Positions 28,891 to 37,586 of a DNA stretch of 43,097 bases are shown here, piece after piece. The notes under the pieces are model-generated. The model saw nothing but the letters and a program-made list of their open reading frames with translations, had not been told where the DNA came from and searched no databases. The number at the start of each line of letters is the position of its first letter. The first letter of the stretch is position 1. The position numbers were made by a program, and so were the translations under genes. The stretch is from Cyanobium sp. NIES-981 (lineage in GTDB: Bacteria > Cyanobacteriota > Cyanobacteriia > PCC-6307 > Cyanobiaceae), in NCBI GenBank assembly GCA_945901765.1, contig CAMDLO010000013.1, positions 1-43,097 on the forward strand, read 5' to 3'.

Positions 28891-30177
28891 ATGCTGAGTC
28901 TGCCGGGGTCGCGTCGCTCCCTGTTCGGCCGGTCCGGTCGCAGCCGCCGCAGTCTCCTGGCCCGGATCGACTGGATGCTGTGGGGGGTGCCCATGGGCAT
29001 GGTGGCCCTGGCCGGCGTCCTGATCGCCAGCACCCAGCGGCAGGCCAGCTACGCCGACTGGTACCAGCACTGGATCACCGGAATCGTCGGTCTGGGGGTG
29101 GCCCTGCTGCTGGCCAGGCTGCCGCTGGAGCGATTGCACCCTTGGCGTTGGCCGATCTACATCGCCATCGTCTGCGGTCTGCTGGCGGTGCAGGTGGTGG
29201 GCACCAGCGCCCTGGGGGCCCAGAGCTGGATCAACATCGGCGGTTTTTATCTCCAGCCATCGGAATTCGCCAAGCTCGGGGTGATCGTGCTGCTGGCCGG
29301 CGTATTGGCGCGCCATCCCGTGGAGCGCCCTGTGGACCTGGTGCGGCCCACCGCCCTGATCGGCCTGCCCTGGCTGCTGGTGTTCATCGAACCCGACCTG
29401 GGCAGCTCGCTGGTGTTCGGCGCCGTGTTGCTGGTGATGCTGTTCTGGGCGGGCATGCCAGGAGCCTGGCTGGTGCTGCTGTTATCCCCTCTGATCACAG
29501 CGGTCCTGGCGGGCACGCTCCCCTGGCTGCTGATCGGCTGGATCCCCCTGATGGGCTGGCTGGCCTGGACGAGCCTGCCCTGGAAACGCATCGGGGTCAG
29601 CCTGGCGGTGGCGGTGCAGACCCTGTTCGCTGTTGCCACACCCTGGCTGTGGGAGCACGGGCTGAGGCCCCATCAGCGCGCCCGCCTCACCCTGTTTCTC
29701 GATCCGGGCCAGGATCCACTCGGCGGTGGTTACCACCTGCTGCAGAGCACGGTGGGCATCGGCAGCGGCCAGCTGTGGGGAACCGGACTGATGCGGGGTG
29801 CGCTGACCAAACTGCGCTTCATCCCGGAGCAGCACACCGATTTCATCTTCAGCGCCCTGGGTGAGGAGACCGGCTTCATCGGTTCATTACTGGTGGTACT
29901 GGGCTTTGCACTGCTGATGCGCCGGCTGCTGCAGATCGCCGGCCAGGCACGCACCGACTTTGAATCGCTGGTGGTGGTGGGAATTGGCGCGATGCTGATG
30001 TTTCAGGTGGTGGTGAACATCAACATGACCATCGGCCTCGGTCCGATCACCGGCATTCCCCTGCCATTCCTGAGCTACGGCCGCTCCGCGATGGTGATGA
30101 ATTTCATGGCTCTCGGACTCTGCGCCTCCGTCGCCAGGCGCGGCCGCACCGGCAGCGGTCCCCAGGGCCGACGGTGA
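28891..30177 (+). CDS. rodA: RodA, SEDS-family peptidoglycan glycosyltransferase
   Basis: This 428-residue polytopic membrane protein of the FtsW/RodA/SpoVE family polymerises lipid II during elongation. Family segments are SWINIGGFYLQPSEFAKLGVI, FIEPDLGSSLVFGAVLL with the catalytic Asp, EQHTDFIFSALGEETGFIGS and GPITGIPLPFLSYGRSAMV. About ten membrane helices are apparent. The ATG at 28891 follows the mrp stop by four bases; its stop overlaps the histidine kinase start. RodA rather than FtsW fits the SYGRS ending and context. Confidence 0.93.
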   Translation: MLSLPGSRRSLFGRSGRSRRSLLARIDWMLWGVPMGMVALAGVLIASTQRQASYADWYQHWITGIVGLGVALLLARLPLERLHPWRWPIYIAIVCGLLAVQVVGTSALGAQSWINIGGFYLQPSEFAKLGVIVLLAGVLARHPVERPVDLVRPTALIGLPWLLVFIEPDLGSSLVFGAVLLVMLFWAGMPGAWLVLLLSPLITAVLAGTLPWLLIGWIPLMGWLAWTSLPWKRIGVSLAVAVQTLFAVATPWLWEHGLRPHQRARLTLFLDPGQDPLGGGYHLLQSTVGIGSGQLWGTGLMRGALTKLRFIPEQHTDFIFSALGEETGFIGSLLVVLGFALLMRRLLQIAGQARTDFESLVVVGIGAMLMFQVVVNINMTIGLGPITGIPLPFLSYGRSAMVMNFMALGLCASVARRGRTGSGPQGRR

Positions 30178-31532
30178 ACGGCGAACCGAGCCTGGATGCC
30201 GTGCGGGCCTGCCTGCGCGACGGCGTGCCTGCGGGCGGTGGCGACGACGACAGCATCCGACGCCAGTGGTGGGCAGCCCTGGCCACCCTGCAGGACGATC
30301 TCCTGCAGGACGTGGCCAACGACGGTGGTCTATGGCTGGCGTCACCCCTGCCTGCGCTCTACGAGCCGCTGGTGCTGCAGCGGCTGCAGGGCTGGGTCTG
30401 GACGCCGGAACGGGTCGGCGGGTTGCTGACCCCGCAGGCAGCCCTGCTGCCAGGGACGCCTGACACTGGTGCGACGGAAGGAGGCCGGTTCCGCCGGCTG
30501 CCGCTGCGCCCCGCCGATGGCACCGATCCGCTGCTGGTGGTGATCACCCCTGGCGTGCAGGTCGGTCTCTGCCTGGCGGGCTCGGCGGGAGAACGGCAGC
30601 TGGTGGTGCGCTTCGATCCGGTAGTGCTGACCCAGGCCCTCGCCCTGCTGAACGAGCGGCTGGAGCTGAGCGATCCGGGCGAGGCCAGCCGCTTCCGCCA
30701 GAGAATGCAGGCCCTCGGTCCGCTCCACAGCGACCCGGCCCTGGGGGTGCGCTTCTGGCCGCGGCTCGCCGACCGGCTCGCGGCGATCGCGCCGAGCGTC
30801 ACCCTCCAACCGGTGCTGCAGGCACATCAGCCCGCCAGCCCAGAGCAGCGCGGCGACGAACTGGGTCTGCTGGAGGCCCTCACCCACGAGGTACGCACCC
30901 CGCTGGCGACGATCCGCACCCTGATCCGCTCCCTGCTGCGGCGCACCGATCTGTCGCTGGTGGTGCGCGAGCGGCTGGAGCAGATCGACAGCGAGTGCAG
31001 CGAACAGATCGATCGCTTCGGCCTGATCTTCCTGGCGGCAGAACTGCAGCGGCAACCGGCGGAGACGGAAGAGATCAAGGAGCGCTCAGCCCAGCTGGCC
31101 CGCACCGACCTGAGCGCCCTGATCCTGCAGCTGAGCGAGTTGTGGCAGCGCCAGCTTGAACGCCGCGGCCTGAGGCTGCAGGTGGTGATCAGCCCTGATC
31201 TGCCGTCGGTGCTGAGCGACCCGGCGCGGCTGGAAACCACCCTCGGCGGACTGATCGACCGCTTCAGCCGCGGCCTGCCATCGGGCAGCCGGGTGCGCCT
31301 CAGCCTGCGCCCCGCCGGATCAAGGCTGAAACTGCAGCTGAACAGCAGCGCCAGCAGTAGCGAGCCCGACAAGGGACAACAACGGGCGGTCGGCCCGGTG
31401 CTGAGCTGGAATCCCGCCACCGGCAGCCTGCAACTGAGCCGTCAGGCCACCCAGCGGCTGTTCCGCCGTCTCGGTGGACGCCTCACCGACCGTGGCGACC
31501 AGGGGCTGACGGTCTTTTTCCCGGTGTGCTGA
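30174..31532 (+). CDS. Sensor histidine kinase with degenerate ATP-binding domain
   Basis: The 452-residue product is soluble: the N-terminal about 225 residues are an unrecognised sensor-type region (possibly GAF-like, with LLVVITPGVQVGLCLAG and a DICT-like feel). It is followed by a clear HisKA domain with the phosphoacceptor His238 in ALTHEVRTPLATIRTLIRSL. The HATPase half is poor: the N-box Asn is replaced (LGGLIDRFSRGLPSGS has Asp) and no DxGxG box is visible. The protein may not phosphorylate itself normally. It starts with GTG inside the rodA stop, and psaD follows downstream. Confidence 0.8.
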   Translation: MNGEPSLDAVRACLRDGVPAGGGDDDSIRRQWWAALATLQDDLLQDVANDGGLWLASPLPALYEPLVLQRLQGWVWTPERVGGLLTPQAALLPGTPDTGATEGGRFRRLPLRPADGTDPLLVVITPGVQVGLCLAGSAGERQLVVRFDPVVLTQALALLNERLELSDPGEASRFRQRMQALGPLHSDPALGVRFWPRLADRLAAIAPSVTLQPVLQAHQPASPEQRGDELGLLEALTHEVRTPLATIRTLIRSLLRRTDLSLVVRERLEQIDSECSEQIDRFGLIFLAAELQRQPAETEEIKERSAQLARTDLSALILQLSELWQRQLERRGLRLQVVISPDLPSVLSDPARLETTLGGLIDRFSRGLPSGSRVRLSLRPAGSRLKLQLNSSASSSEPDKGQQRAVGPVLSWNPATGSLQLSRQATQRLFRRLGGRLTDRGDQGLTVFFPVC

Positions 31533-31603
31533 AGGGCGGCGGCGCTGGGATCGAGCGGCTGAGCCGGAGGGTTTGTTGACGGGTGTGAAGAGTGGGGCAC
31601 CCC

Positions 31604-31633
31604 TTGGCGGGAGGGCCAAAACTCCGGTGCTAG
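31604..31633 (+). promoter_or_regulatory. Candidate psaD promoter
   Basis: TTGGCG (31604-31609) and TGCTAG (31628-31633) are separated by 18 bases and lie 37 bases before the psaD start. The -10 box is a weak match, so this is tentative. Confidence 0.3.
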
Positions 31634-31670
31634 CTTCCGCCTGAACCAGTCTGCCGACCCCGAACCAGCC

Positions 31671-32102
31671 ATGACAGCAACGGCGCTGAGCGGTCAACTT
31701 CCGAAGTACATCGGCAGCACGGGCGGTCTGCTGAATGCCGCCGAGACCGAAGAGAAATACGCGATCACCTGGTCCAGCAGCACGGCCCAGGTCTTCGAAC
31801 TGCCCACCGGCGGCGCAGCTGAGATGAACGCCGGTGAAAACATCATGTATTTCGCCCGCAAGGAGCAGTGCCTGGCCCTGGGCACCCAGCTGCGCACCAA
31901 ATTCAAGCCACGGATTGAGGACTACAAGATCTACCGGATCTACCCTGGCGGCGACACCGAGTTCCTCCATCCCAAAGATGGTGTCTTCCCCGAGAAGGTG
32001 AACGAAGGCCGTGCCATGGTGGGGCACAACGCCCGCCGGATCGGTGCTAATCCCAATCCTGCCAATCTCAAGTTCACCGGCAAGAACACCTTTGACAGCT
32101 GA
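31671..32102 (+). CDS. psaD: Photosystem I reaction center subunit II PsaD
   Basis: This stromal-side subunit of photosystem I helps bind PsaC and docks ferredoxin. The 143 residues match the cyanobacterial family, with [61 protein letters not shown] and [20 protein letters not shown]. It has its own upstream spacer (138 bases) and a strong terminator after the stop, so it is probably a monocistronic, highly expressed gene. Confidence 0.98.
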   Translation: MTATALSGQLPKYIGSTGGLLNAAETEEKYAITWSSSTAQVFELPTGGAAEMNAGENIMYFARKEQCLALGTQLRTKFKPRIEDYKIYRIYPGGDTEFLHPKDGVFPEKVNEGRAMVGHNARRIGANPNPANLKFTGKNTFDS

Positions 32103-32130
32103 GCCGATCTCTGTTTGATCGGATGGCGTT

Positions 32131-32155
32131 GCCGGGGCTGAGCCCCGGCTTTTTT
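32131..32155 (+). terminator. Rho-independent terminator after psaD
   Basis: GCCGGGGCT / AGCCCCGGC stem followed by a run of six T residues, 28 bases after the psaD stop. Confidence 0.9.
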
Positions 32156-32190
32156 GTGGCCCGAATCATGCACCTCGGTTGATTGCAGCC

Positions 32191-33084
32191 ATGTTCAACG
32201 TTCTGCTGCAACGCCTCAAGATCGGCCGGATCGGCCTCCATCCGCCGCGCCCCCTGCCTGGGCGCAGCGGCCTGGCGATCGTGCTGGTGGTCAAGGATGA
32301 AGGGCGCCACATCGGCGAATGGGCCCACTTTCACCGGTTGGCCGGCGTGCGCCATCTGTTCGTCTATGACGACGGCAGCAGCGACGACACCCTGGCGGCA
32401 CTACGGCGTGAATTCGGCCCCGCCGCACTGACGGTGATTCCGTGGGCGCAACGGCTCGACGACCGCAGCCTGGGACGGCCGATCCACAACCAGGTGCTCG
32501 CCTACGCCCACGCAGCCGCGAATTACGGCGGTGCGTTCCGGTGGCTGGCCTTTGTGGATGCCGATGAGTTCCTGGTGCCCGTGCGGGCGACCTGCCTGGA
32601 TGAGGCACTTGCCCATCTGGGAGCGGAGGTCTGCAATGTGTCCCTCCCCTGGCACATGTTCGGGCGCTGCGGACACGTGGCGGCCCCGAGCGGCGGTGTG
32701 GTGGCGAACTATCTCCACCGAGCGGCCGATCCAATGCACGGTGTCAACTTCAAGTGCCTGGTGGATCCCTGCTGCCTGACTGGCGTGAGGGTCCACAGCA
32801 TGACCACGGCAGGCGGCACCCTCACCTGGAATGATCGAGGCCAGGCATTTCCGCTCCACCAGCGGCACCAGCGCGGCTTCTACTCCGCCGATCACCTGCA
32901 GTTGAACCACTACTACACCCGCTCGGCCGAGGAACTGGAGCAAAAGATTTCGCGTGGGCCGAATCTCGATGCCAAACGGCAGGCCTACCGCCGCAAGGTG
33001 ATGCGCACCGTGGGACGGATTGAAGCCGAAACAGTGCTCGATCAGCGGGCGATCGCCTTTCTCGATCGGGTTCAGAAGCGGTAA
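32191..33084 (+). CDS. GT92-like glycosyltransferase
   Basis: The 297-residue product is a GT-A fold enzyme of the family 92 type. LAIVLVVKDEGRHIGEWAHF opens the domain, followed by HLFVYDDGSSDDTLAAL, RWLAFVDADEFLVPV (metal-binding DxD-type) and CNVSLPWHMFGRCGH, which is typical of family 92. Related bacterial genes decorate extracellular polysaccharide; acceptor and sugar are unknown. The ATG at 32191 is chosen as the last start before the conserved region. Its 3' end overlaps the convergent sulfotransferase gene by 13 bases. Confidence 0.88.
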   Translation: MFNVLLQRLKIGRIGLHPPRPLPGRSGLAIVLVVKDEGRHIGEWAHFHRLAGVRHLFVYDDGSSDDTLAALRREFGPAALTVIPWAQRLDDRSLGRPIHNQVLAYAHAAANYGGAFRWLAFVDADEFLVPVRATCLDEALAHLGAEVCNVSLPWHMFGRCGHVAAPSGGVVANYLHRAADPMHGVNFKCLVDPCCLTGVRVHSMTTAGGTLTWNDRGQAFPLHQRHQRGFYSADHLQLNHYYTRSAEELEQKISRGPNLDAKRQAYRRKVMRTVGRIEAETVLDQRAIAFLDRVQKR

Positions 33085-33836
33085 TCGAACTGCTCGATTT
33101 CAGACCGGTAGAGCCGGCCCACCACCTGTTCCAGCTCTGGGGTGTAGTAGCTGCGGTAGCCCCCCGGAGCGCCTGCCGGACGCAGACCCCCCTTGGATCG
33201 GGGCAGCCAGCCATCCCAGGCGATGCCGGCGCCGCTGAAAAACGCCTCCAGACCCGGCTGCAACTGCTCAAAGCGCACCACGCAGTCGGCGACCACCCGG
33301 TCATCGATCGTGTACATCGGCCAGTTGTCGTGGAATGCCAGCGGCACGATGCCGCCCAGGGCCGCTCCATTGGCCAACGCCTCCACGTAAGTGCGAAAAG
33401 AAGGCGGTCGCTGCCGTCCTTGGATGCGCCAGAAGTAATCCGAGACCGTCTTGTCCCAGGGATTGCGCACGATCGCGAGCTTGCGAAAGCTGGTCCATTC
33501 CCGGGGGAACGCCGCAGCGATCCGGGCAGCCGGAGCATGGGGCGGTTTGCGACCCAGCCGGGCTCGATGGGCATGGTCCACGGCCCGGGTGAGAGCCCGG
33601 CGATGGGCCCGTGGACCGAGCAGCCGCATCAGCGGCAGCAGATAACCGGACTGGCGCAGGGCCAGCTGCCGGACCCGCTGGCTGAGGGGAATACCCAGGG
33701 CCAGCGTTTCAGGCAGGGCACTGATCTGCAGGTCGTTCGGTCCGAGGGTGCGGGCCAGAGACACACAGAGTGAACTGCCCGCCGCCTTGCGGCAGTGGAG
33801 AACGATCAGCTGGTGACGCTCACTGATGATCATCAA
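33072..33836 (-). CDS. Sulfotransferase-family protein 1
   Basis: This 254-residue PAPS-dependent sulfotransferase has a 5'-phosphosulfate-binding-type loop LIVLHCRKAAGSSLCVSLA near the N-terminus and the 3'-phosphate-binding segment LAIVRNPWDKTVSDYFW in the middle, a pattern of carbohydrate (family 2-type) sulfotransferases. It acts on an unknown glycan or lipid. It is six bases downstream of the second sulfotransferase gene, forming a two-gene unit on the minus strand that converges with the GT92-like gene. Confidence 0.85.
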   Translation of the reverse strand: MMIISERHQLIVLHCRKAAGSSLCVSLARTLGPNDLQISALPETLALGIPLSQRVRQLALRQSGYLLPLMRLLGPRAHRRALTRAVDHAHRARLGRKPPHAPAARIAAAFPREWTSFRKLAIVRNPWDKTVSDYFWRIQGRQRPPSFRTYVEALANGAALGGIVPLAFHDNWPMYTIDDRVVADCVVRFEQLQPGLEAFFSGAGIAWDGWLPRSKGGLRPAGAPGGYRSYYTPELEQVVGRLYRSEIEQFDYRF

Positions 33837-33842
33837 CAGCCC

Positions 33843-34589
33843 TCAGCGCTGCGTGCGGGGGCGATGCTGAGCGATCCAGGTCTTGCAGGCCAGCAGCCAG
33901 GCGGGTTGGCTGACGTCCCGGCTGCGACCGATGTCGTCGAAATGGTCGGCCTGCAGGCCATAGGCGCTGAGACGATCCACCAGTTTCTGCACCGGGTCGC
34001 GCTCAAGATGGAACTCCACCAGCTGGTCGGGGCGATCGGCCATGAAGGCGCGCACCGCCGCCAGGTGTGTCTCCCAGTCGTGGCGCCAGACCGCGCAAAG
34101 AGCATCGAGGCTGGGGAGGCGGCGCAGCCGCTGCTCCCGAGCTGCGAATTCCCCATGGCCATGGCGCAGCCGCGAACGGATCCAGGCCTCGCGGTCGCGC
34201 CAGTTGAGCAGCAGGATCGTATCGGGATAATCCCGCATCACCTCCCTGAAGAGGGTGTTGCCATCGAAGCTCTCCCGTTGATTGCTGTCGATCAGATCGC
34301 CGTAAAAAACGAACTCCTCCACCCCTGCGAGCACCGGCCGACCGGCCTCCACATTGGCGCGCATGATCCCCCCCAGCTTGCGGCGCCCCCCCCACCCCCG
34401 CCGGCGGGGCAATTTCTGATGCACGGCCGCGTGACCGGAGCGGGCGAACAGCTGGGCCAGGCTGCGGGTGGCGCACTTGTTGAAGCCGATCGCCACAACC
34501 CTCGGCAGTGCCGCCATCGGGGTGCCTTGGGTCGGGGTGCCGTTGGTTGGGGTGCCGTTGGTTGGGGTGCCGTGGCTGATGGGGCCCAT
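33843..34589 (-). CDS. Sulfotransferase-family protein 2 with repeat-encoded N-terminus
   Basis: This 248-residue protein has a PAPS-binding-type VVAIGFNKCATRSLAQLF (5'-PSB loop), DTILLLNWRDREAWIRSRLR (3'-PB-type) and a C-terminal VEFHLERDPVQKLVDRL. The first about 25 residues are a repeat tract (GTPTN units) encoded by 15-bp tandem repeats, so the true start could be the Met just before ALPRVVAIGF at about position 25 (near 34517). The acceptor is unknown. It is first of the two-gene sulfotransferase unit and divergent from trpE. Confidence 0.8.
   Translation of the reverse strand: MGPISHGTPTNGTPTNGTPTQGTPMAALPRVVAIGFNKCATRSLAQLFARSGHAAVHQKLPRRRGWGGRRKLGGIMRANVEAGRPVLAGVEEFVFYGDLIDSNQRESFDGNTLFREVMRDYPDTILLLNWRDREAWIRSRLRHGHGEFAAREQRLRRLPSLDALCAVWRHDWETHLAAVRAFMADRPDQLVEFHLERDPVQKLVDRLSAYGLQADHFDDIGRSRDVSQPAWLLACKTWIAQHRPRTQR
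34519..34578. repeat. 15-bp tandem repeat, four imperfect copies
   Basis: Units at 34519, 34534, 34549 and 34564. The two middle copies are identical (ggggtgccgttggtt), the outer ones differ at a few bases. On the minus strand they encode GTPTN/GTPTQ peptides at the N-terminus of sulfotransferase 2. Confidence 0.95.
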
Positions 34590-34849
34590 CTCAACGCCGG
34601 ACCGGAACCGCGCCGGCGGCCGAGCCTCGGGCTGAACCGAAGCAGGCCGGCGCGGCAGGCAGGGGTCCAGGGTGGCGGGCTGCCGAGCGCAGGGAGGCTG
34701 GAGCGCTGGCCTTTGCGCGGATCGTCCCGTTCAGATCTTGCACCGTTTGGCGAAGAATCCAGAGGTGAAGTGCGATGCTACGGGAGCCCAGCTGCCGCCG
34801 GCGCTCTTGCGATCGGCACCTATAAAGGCAGGGCAACCAGCCACCCCAC

Positions 34850-36379
34850 TTGGACATCGGTTCCCTGGACCAGGCCTTTCGCGAGCAGTTAGCGGCCGGT
34901 CACAACCTTGTGCCGCTTTGGAAGCGCTGGCCCGCCGATCTGGAAACGCCCCTCACCACCTGGCTGAAGGTGGGCGCATCCAGCGACCATGGCGTGCTGC
35001 TCGAGTCGGTGGAAGGTGGTGAGCGCATCGGCCGCTGGAGCTTCGTGATCTGCGACCCGCTCTGGACTCTGACCAGCCGCGCCGAGCAGAGCGAACGGGT
35101 CTGGCGGGACGGTCGGCGCGAGACCCTGCATGGCAATCCGTTCAGCCTGCTGCGCTCGAAGCTTGACCACCTGCGGCCCGGGCCGATCCCAGGCCTGCCT
35201 CCGGTGGGCCAGCTGTTCGGCTTCTGGGGTTACGAACTGATCCGCTGGATCGAACCATCGGTGCCTGTGCACCCGTTGAACGCCGAGGCACCACCGGATG
35301 GCTGCTGGATGTTCGCTGACACCTTGCTGGTGTTCGACCAGGTGAAGCGTCAGATCACCGCTGTGGCTTATGCCGACCTCAGTGGCGGCGAGGATCCTGC
35401 CGAAGCCCACGCCGGCGCAGCGGCGCGAATCACCGCCCTGGAAGCGCGCATGCACGAGCCCTTGCCGGCCGGGGTCACCCCCCTGCAGTGGCATGACGCC
35501 CCGACCGGGGAAATCGTGGAGCGACTGCGACCGCAGAGCAACCGCAGCCAGGCTGAATTTGAAGCGGCCGTGGTCACTGCCCGGGAACACATTGCTGCGG
35601 GAGATGTGTTTCAGCTGGTGATCAGCCAGCGGCTCGAGACCAGGATCGAGCGCGACCCCTTCGATCTGTACCGCAGCCTGCGGATGGTGAACCCATCGCC
35701 GTACATGGCGTTCTTCAACTTCGGAGGCTGGTACCTGATCGGCTCCAGCCCCGAGGTGATGGTGAAGGCCGATCCGCTGCCCGACGGCGGCATCCGCGCC
35801 TCGCTGCGGCCGATCGCGGGCACCCGTCCACGCGGCGGCACCCCCCAGGAGGATCTCGATCTGGAAGCTGAGCTGCTGGCCGATCCCAAGGAACGGGCGG
35901 AGCACGTGATGCTGGTCGACCTGGGCCGCAACGACCTGGGCCGCGTCTGTCGCCCGGGAACCGTGGCGGTGAGCGATCTGATGGTGATTGAGCGCTACTC
36001 CCACGTGATGCACATCGTCAGCCAGGTGGAGGGGGAGTTGGCGGCTGGACGCACGGTGTGGGACCTGCTGATGGCCTCATTCCCAGCTGGAACCGTGAGC
36101 GGCGCCCCGAAGATCCGCGCCATGCAGCTGATCCATGCTCTCGAGCCGGACGCCCGTGGCCCTTACTCCGGCGTCTACGGGGCCGTGGACCTGGCCGGGG
36201 CCCTGAACACCGCCATCACGATCCGCACCATGGTGATGGTGCCCGCCGGTGAGGGTCAGTGGCGCGTGCAGGTGCAGGCGGGCGCCGGAGTGGTGGCGGA
36301 CTCCCGCCCTGAAGCCGAATACGAGGAAACGCTCAACAAAGCCCGGGGCATGCTCAAGGCCCTGGCCTGTCTGCAGTGA
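34850..36379 (+). CDS. trpE: Anthranilate synthase component I TrpE
   Basis: It makes anthranilate from chorismate with the glutaminase TrpG. The 509 residues match the family; LLESVEGGERIGRWSF is the tryptophan-feedback LLES-type site, and the chorismate-binding domain includes IGSSPEVMVKADP, RPIAGTRPRGGTP, LVDLGRNDLGRVCRPGTV, SFPAGTVSGAPKIRAMQ and the C-terminal QAGAGVVADSRPEAE. The start is a TTG at 34850: the frame has a TAA at 34822 and no ATG or GTG until well inside the protein. gshA follows 13 bases after the stop. Confidence 0.96.
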   Translation: MDIGSLDQAFREQLAAGHNLVPLWKRWPADLETPLTTWLKVGASSDHGVLLESVEGGERIGRWSFVICDPLWTLTSRAEQSERVWRDGRRETLHGNPFSLLRSKLDHLRPGPIPGLPPVGQLFGFWGYELIRWIEPSVPVHPLNAEAPPDGCWMFADTLLVFDQVKRQITAVAYADLSGGEDPAEAHAGAAARITALEARMHEPLPAGVTPLQWHDAPTGEIVERLRPQSNRSQAEFEAAVVTAREHIAAGDVFQLVISQRLETRIERDPFDLYRSLRMVNPSPYMAFFNFGGWYLIGSSPEVMVKADPLPDGGIRASLRPIAGTRPRGGTPQEDLDLEAELLADPKERAEHVMLVDLGRNDLGRVCRPGTVAVSDLMVIERYSHVMHIVSQVEGELAAGRTVWDLLMASFPAGTVSGAPKIRAMQLIHALEPDARGPYSGVYGAVDLAGALNTAITIRTMVMVPAGEGQWRVQVQAGAGVVADSRPEAEYEETLNKARGMLKALACLQ

Positions 36380-36392
36380 GGTTCGCTTCGCC

Positions 36393-37586
36393 ATGTCCAG
36401 CACACTTCTGAAGGGCTTTGAGGTGGAGCTGTTCACCGGCCGGGTGGATGGCACCGTGGTGGGCTGCAGCCCGGCGGCGGCGGCGGCCCTGCCCGGTTTC
36501 GTCACCGAACCGGACCACCGCAACCTGGAGTACGTCACCCCGCCGGCCAGGGAGTACGGCACCCTGCTGGAGCTGCTGCTCGAGCCACGCCGGCAGCTGC
36601 GCACCTGGCTCGAGGCTCGCGACCTCACACTGTTGCCCGGCAGCACCCTCAGCCTCGGCGACAGCCGCTGCTTCGAACGCTCCGACCCCAGCCACCCCTA
36701 TCACGACTACATCGAAACCACCTACGGCACCCGGGTGGTGACCGCCAGTGTGCACATCAATCTGGGGCTGACGCCGGGCAGCGGTTTTGAGACCATGCCG
36801 GCCCTGTTCGCCGGGCTGCGGCTGCTGCGCTGCGAGGCGGCCCTGCTGCTGGCCCTCAGCGCCAGTTCACCGTTTCTTGATGGCCAGGCCACCGGCGCTC
36901 ACTCCCAGCGCTGGCTGCAGTTCCCGCTCACACCACCGCAGGTGCCGCTGTTTGCGGATCACCGCCATTACATCGCCTGGATGGAAGAGCAGCTGGCCGG
37001 TGGCGCCATGCAGAACGTGCGCCATCTCTGGACCTCCGTACGCCCGAACGGCGTGGACCGGCCGCATGACCTGAACCGGATCGAGATCCGGATCTGCGAT
37101 CTGGTGAGCGATCCAGCACTGCTGCTGGCGATCACGGCTTTCGCCGAACTGCGCCTGCACCAGCTGATGGGTGATCCGGAGGGGGGAGACCCCCTGCAGA
37201 GCAGTCGGCTCACCGCTGCGGAGCTGGCCCAGCTGGCAGACAGCAATGACCAGGCCTCCGCGCGCTGCAGCCTGGAGGCAGAGCTGCACCACTGGCGGGA
37301 TGGCCGATCAATCCGCTGCCGCGACTGGATTGCATCGCTGCTGGCAGACCTGGAGGCTCTCAGCAGTCAGCTGGGCATGGAGGGCCTGCTTAAGCCCCTG
37401 GAGCAGGTGCTGCGGGAGGGGAATCAGGCGATGCGCTGGCTGGGGCGCCATCAGCGGGGCGAACCGATCGCCTCGATCCTCCGCGACGAGGTGCAAAGGA
37501 TGGCCATGCAGGACCAACAGCTCGCCGAGGCGATCTGTCAGTCCGCCACCCGTCGCACAGACCCTGGCGGTGGCACTTTGGGATGA
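36393..37586 (+). CDS. gshA: Glutamate-cysteine ligase, cyanobacterial type GshA
   Basis: It catalyses the first step of glutathione synthesis. The 397-residue product belongs to the cyanobacterial GshA family (GCS2-like fold), with [56 protein letters not shown] and [15 protein letters not shown]. The ATG at 36393 is used; the open frame before it overlaps trpE and is a shadow. Its stop overlaps the ppc start by four bases. Confidence 0.93.
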   Translation: MSSTLLKGFEVELFTGRVDGTVVGCSPAAAAALPGFVTEPDHRNLEYVTPPAREYGTLLELLLEPRRQLRTWLEARDLTLLPGSTLSLGDSRCFERSDPSHPYHDYIETTYGTRVVTASVHINLGLTPGSGFETMPALFAGLRLLRCEAALLLALSASSPFLDGQATGAHSQRWLQFPLTPPQVPLFADHRHYIAWMEEQLAGGAMQNVRHLWTSVRPNGVDRPHDLNRIEIRICDLVSDPALLLAITAFAELRLHQLMGDPEGGDPLQSSRLTAAELAQLADSNDQASARCSLEAELHHWRDGRSIRCRDWIASLLADLEALSSQLGMEGLLKPLEQVLREGNQAMRWLGRHQRGEPIASILRDEVQRMAMQDQQLAEAICQSATRRTDPGGGTLG

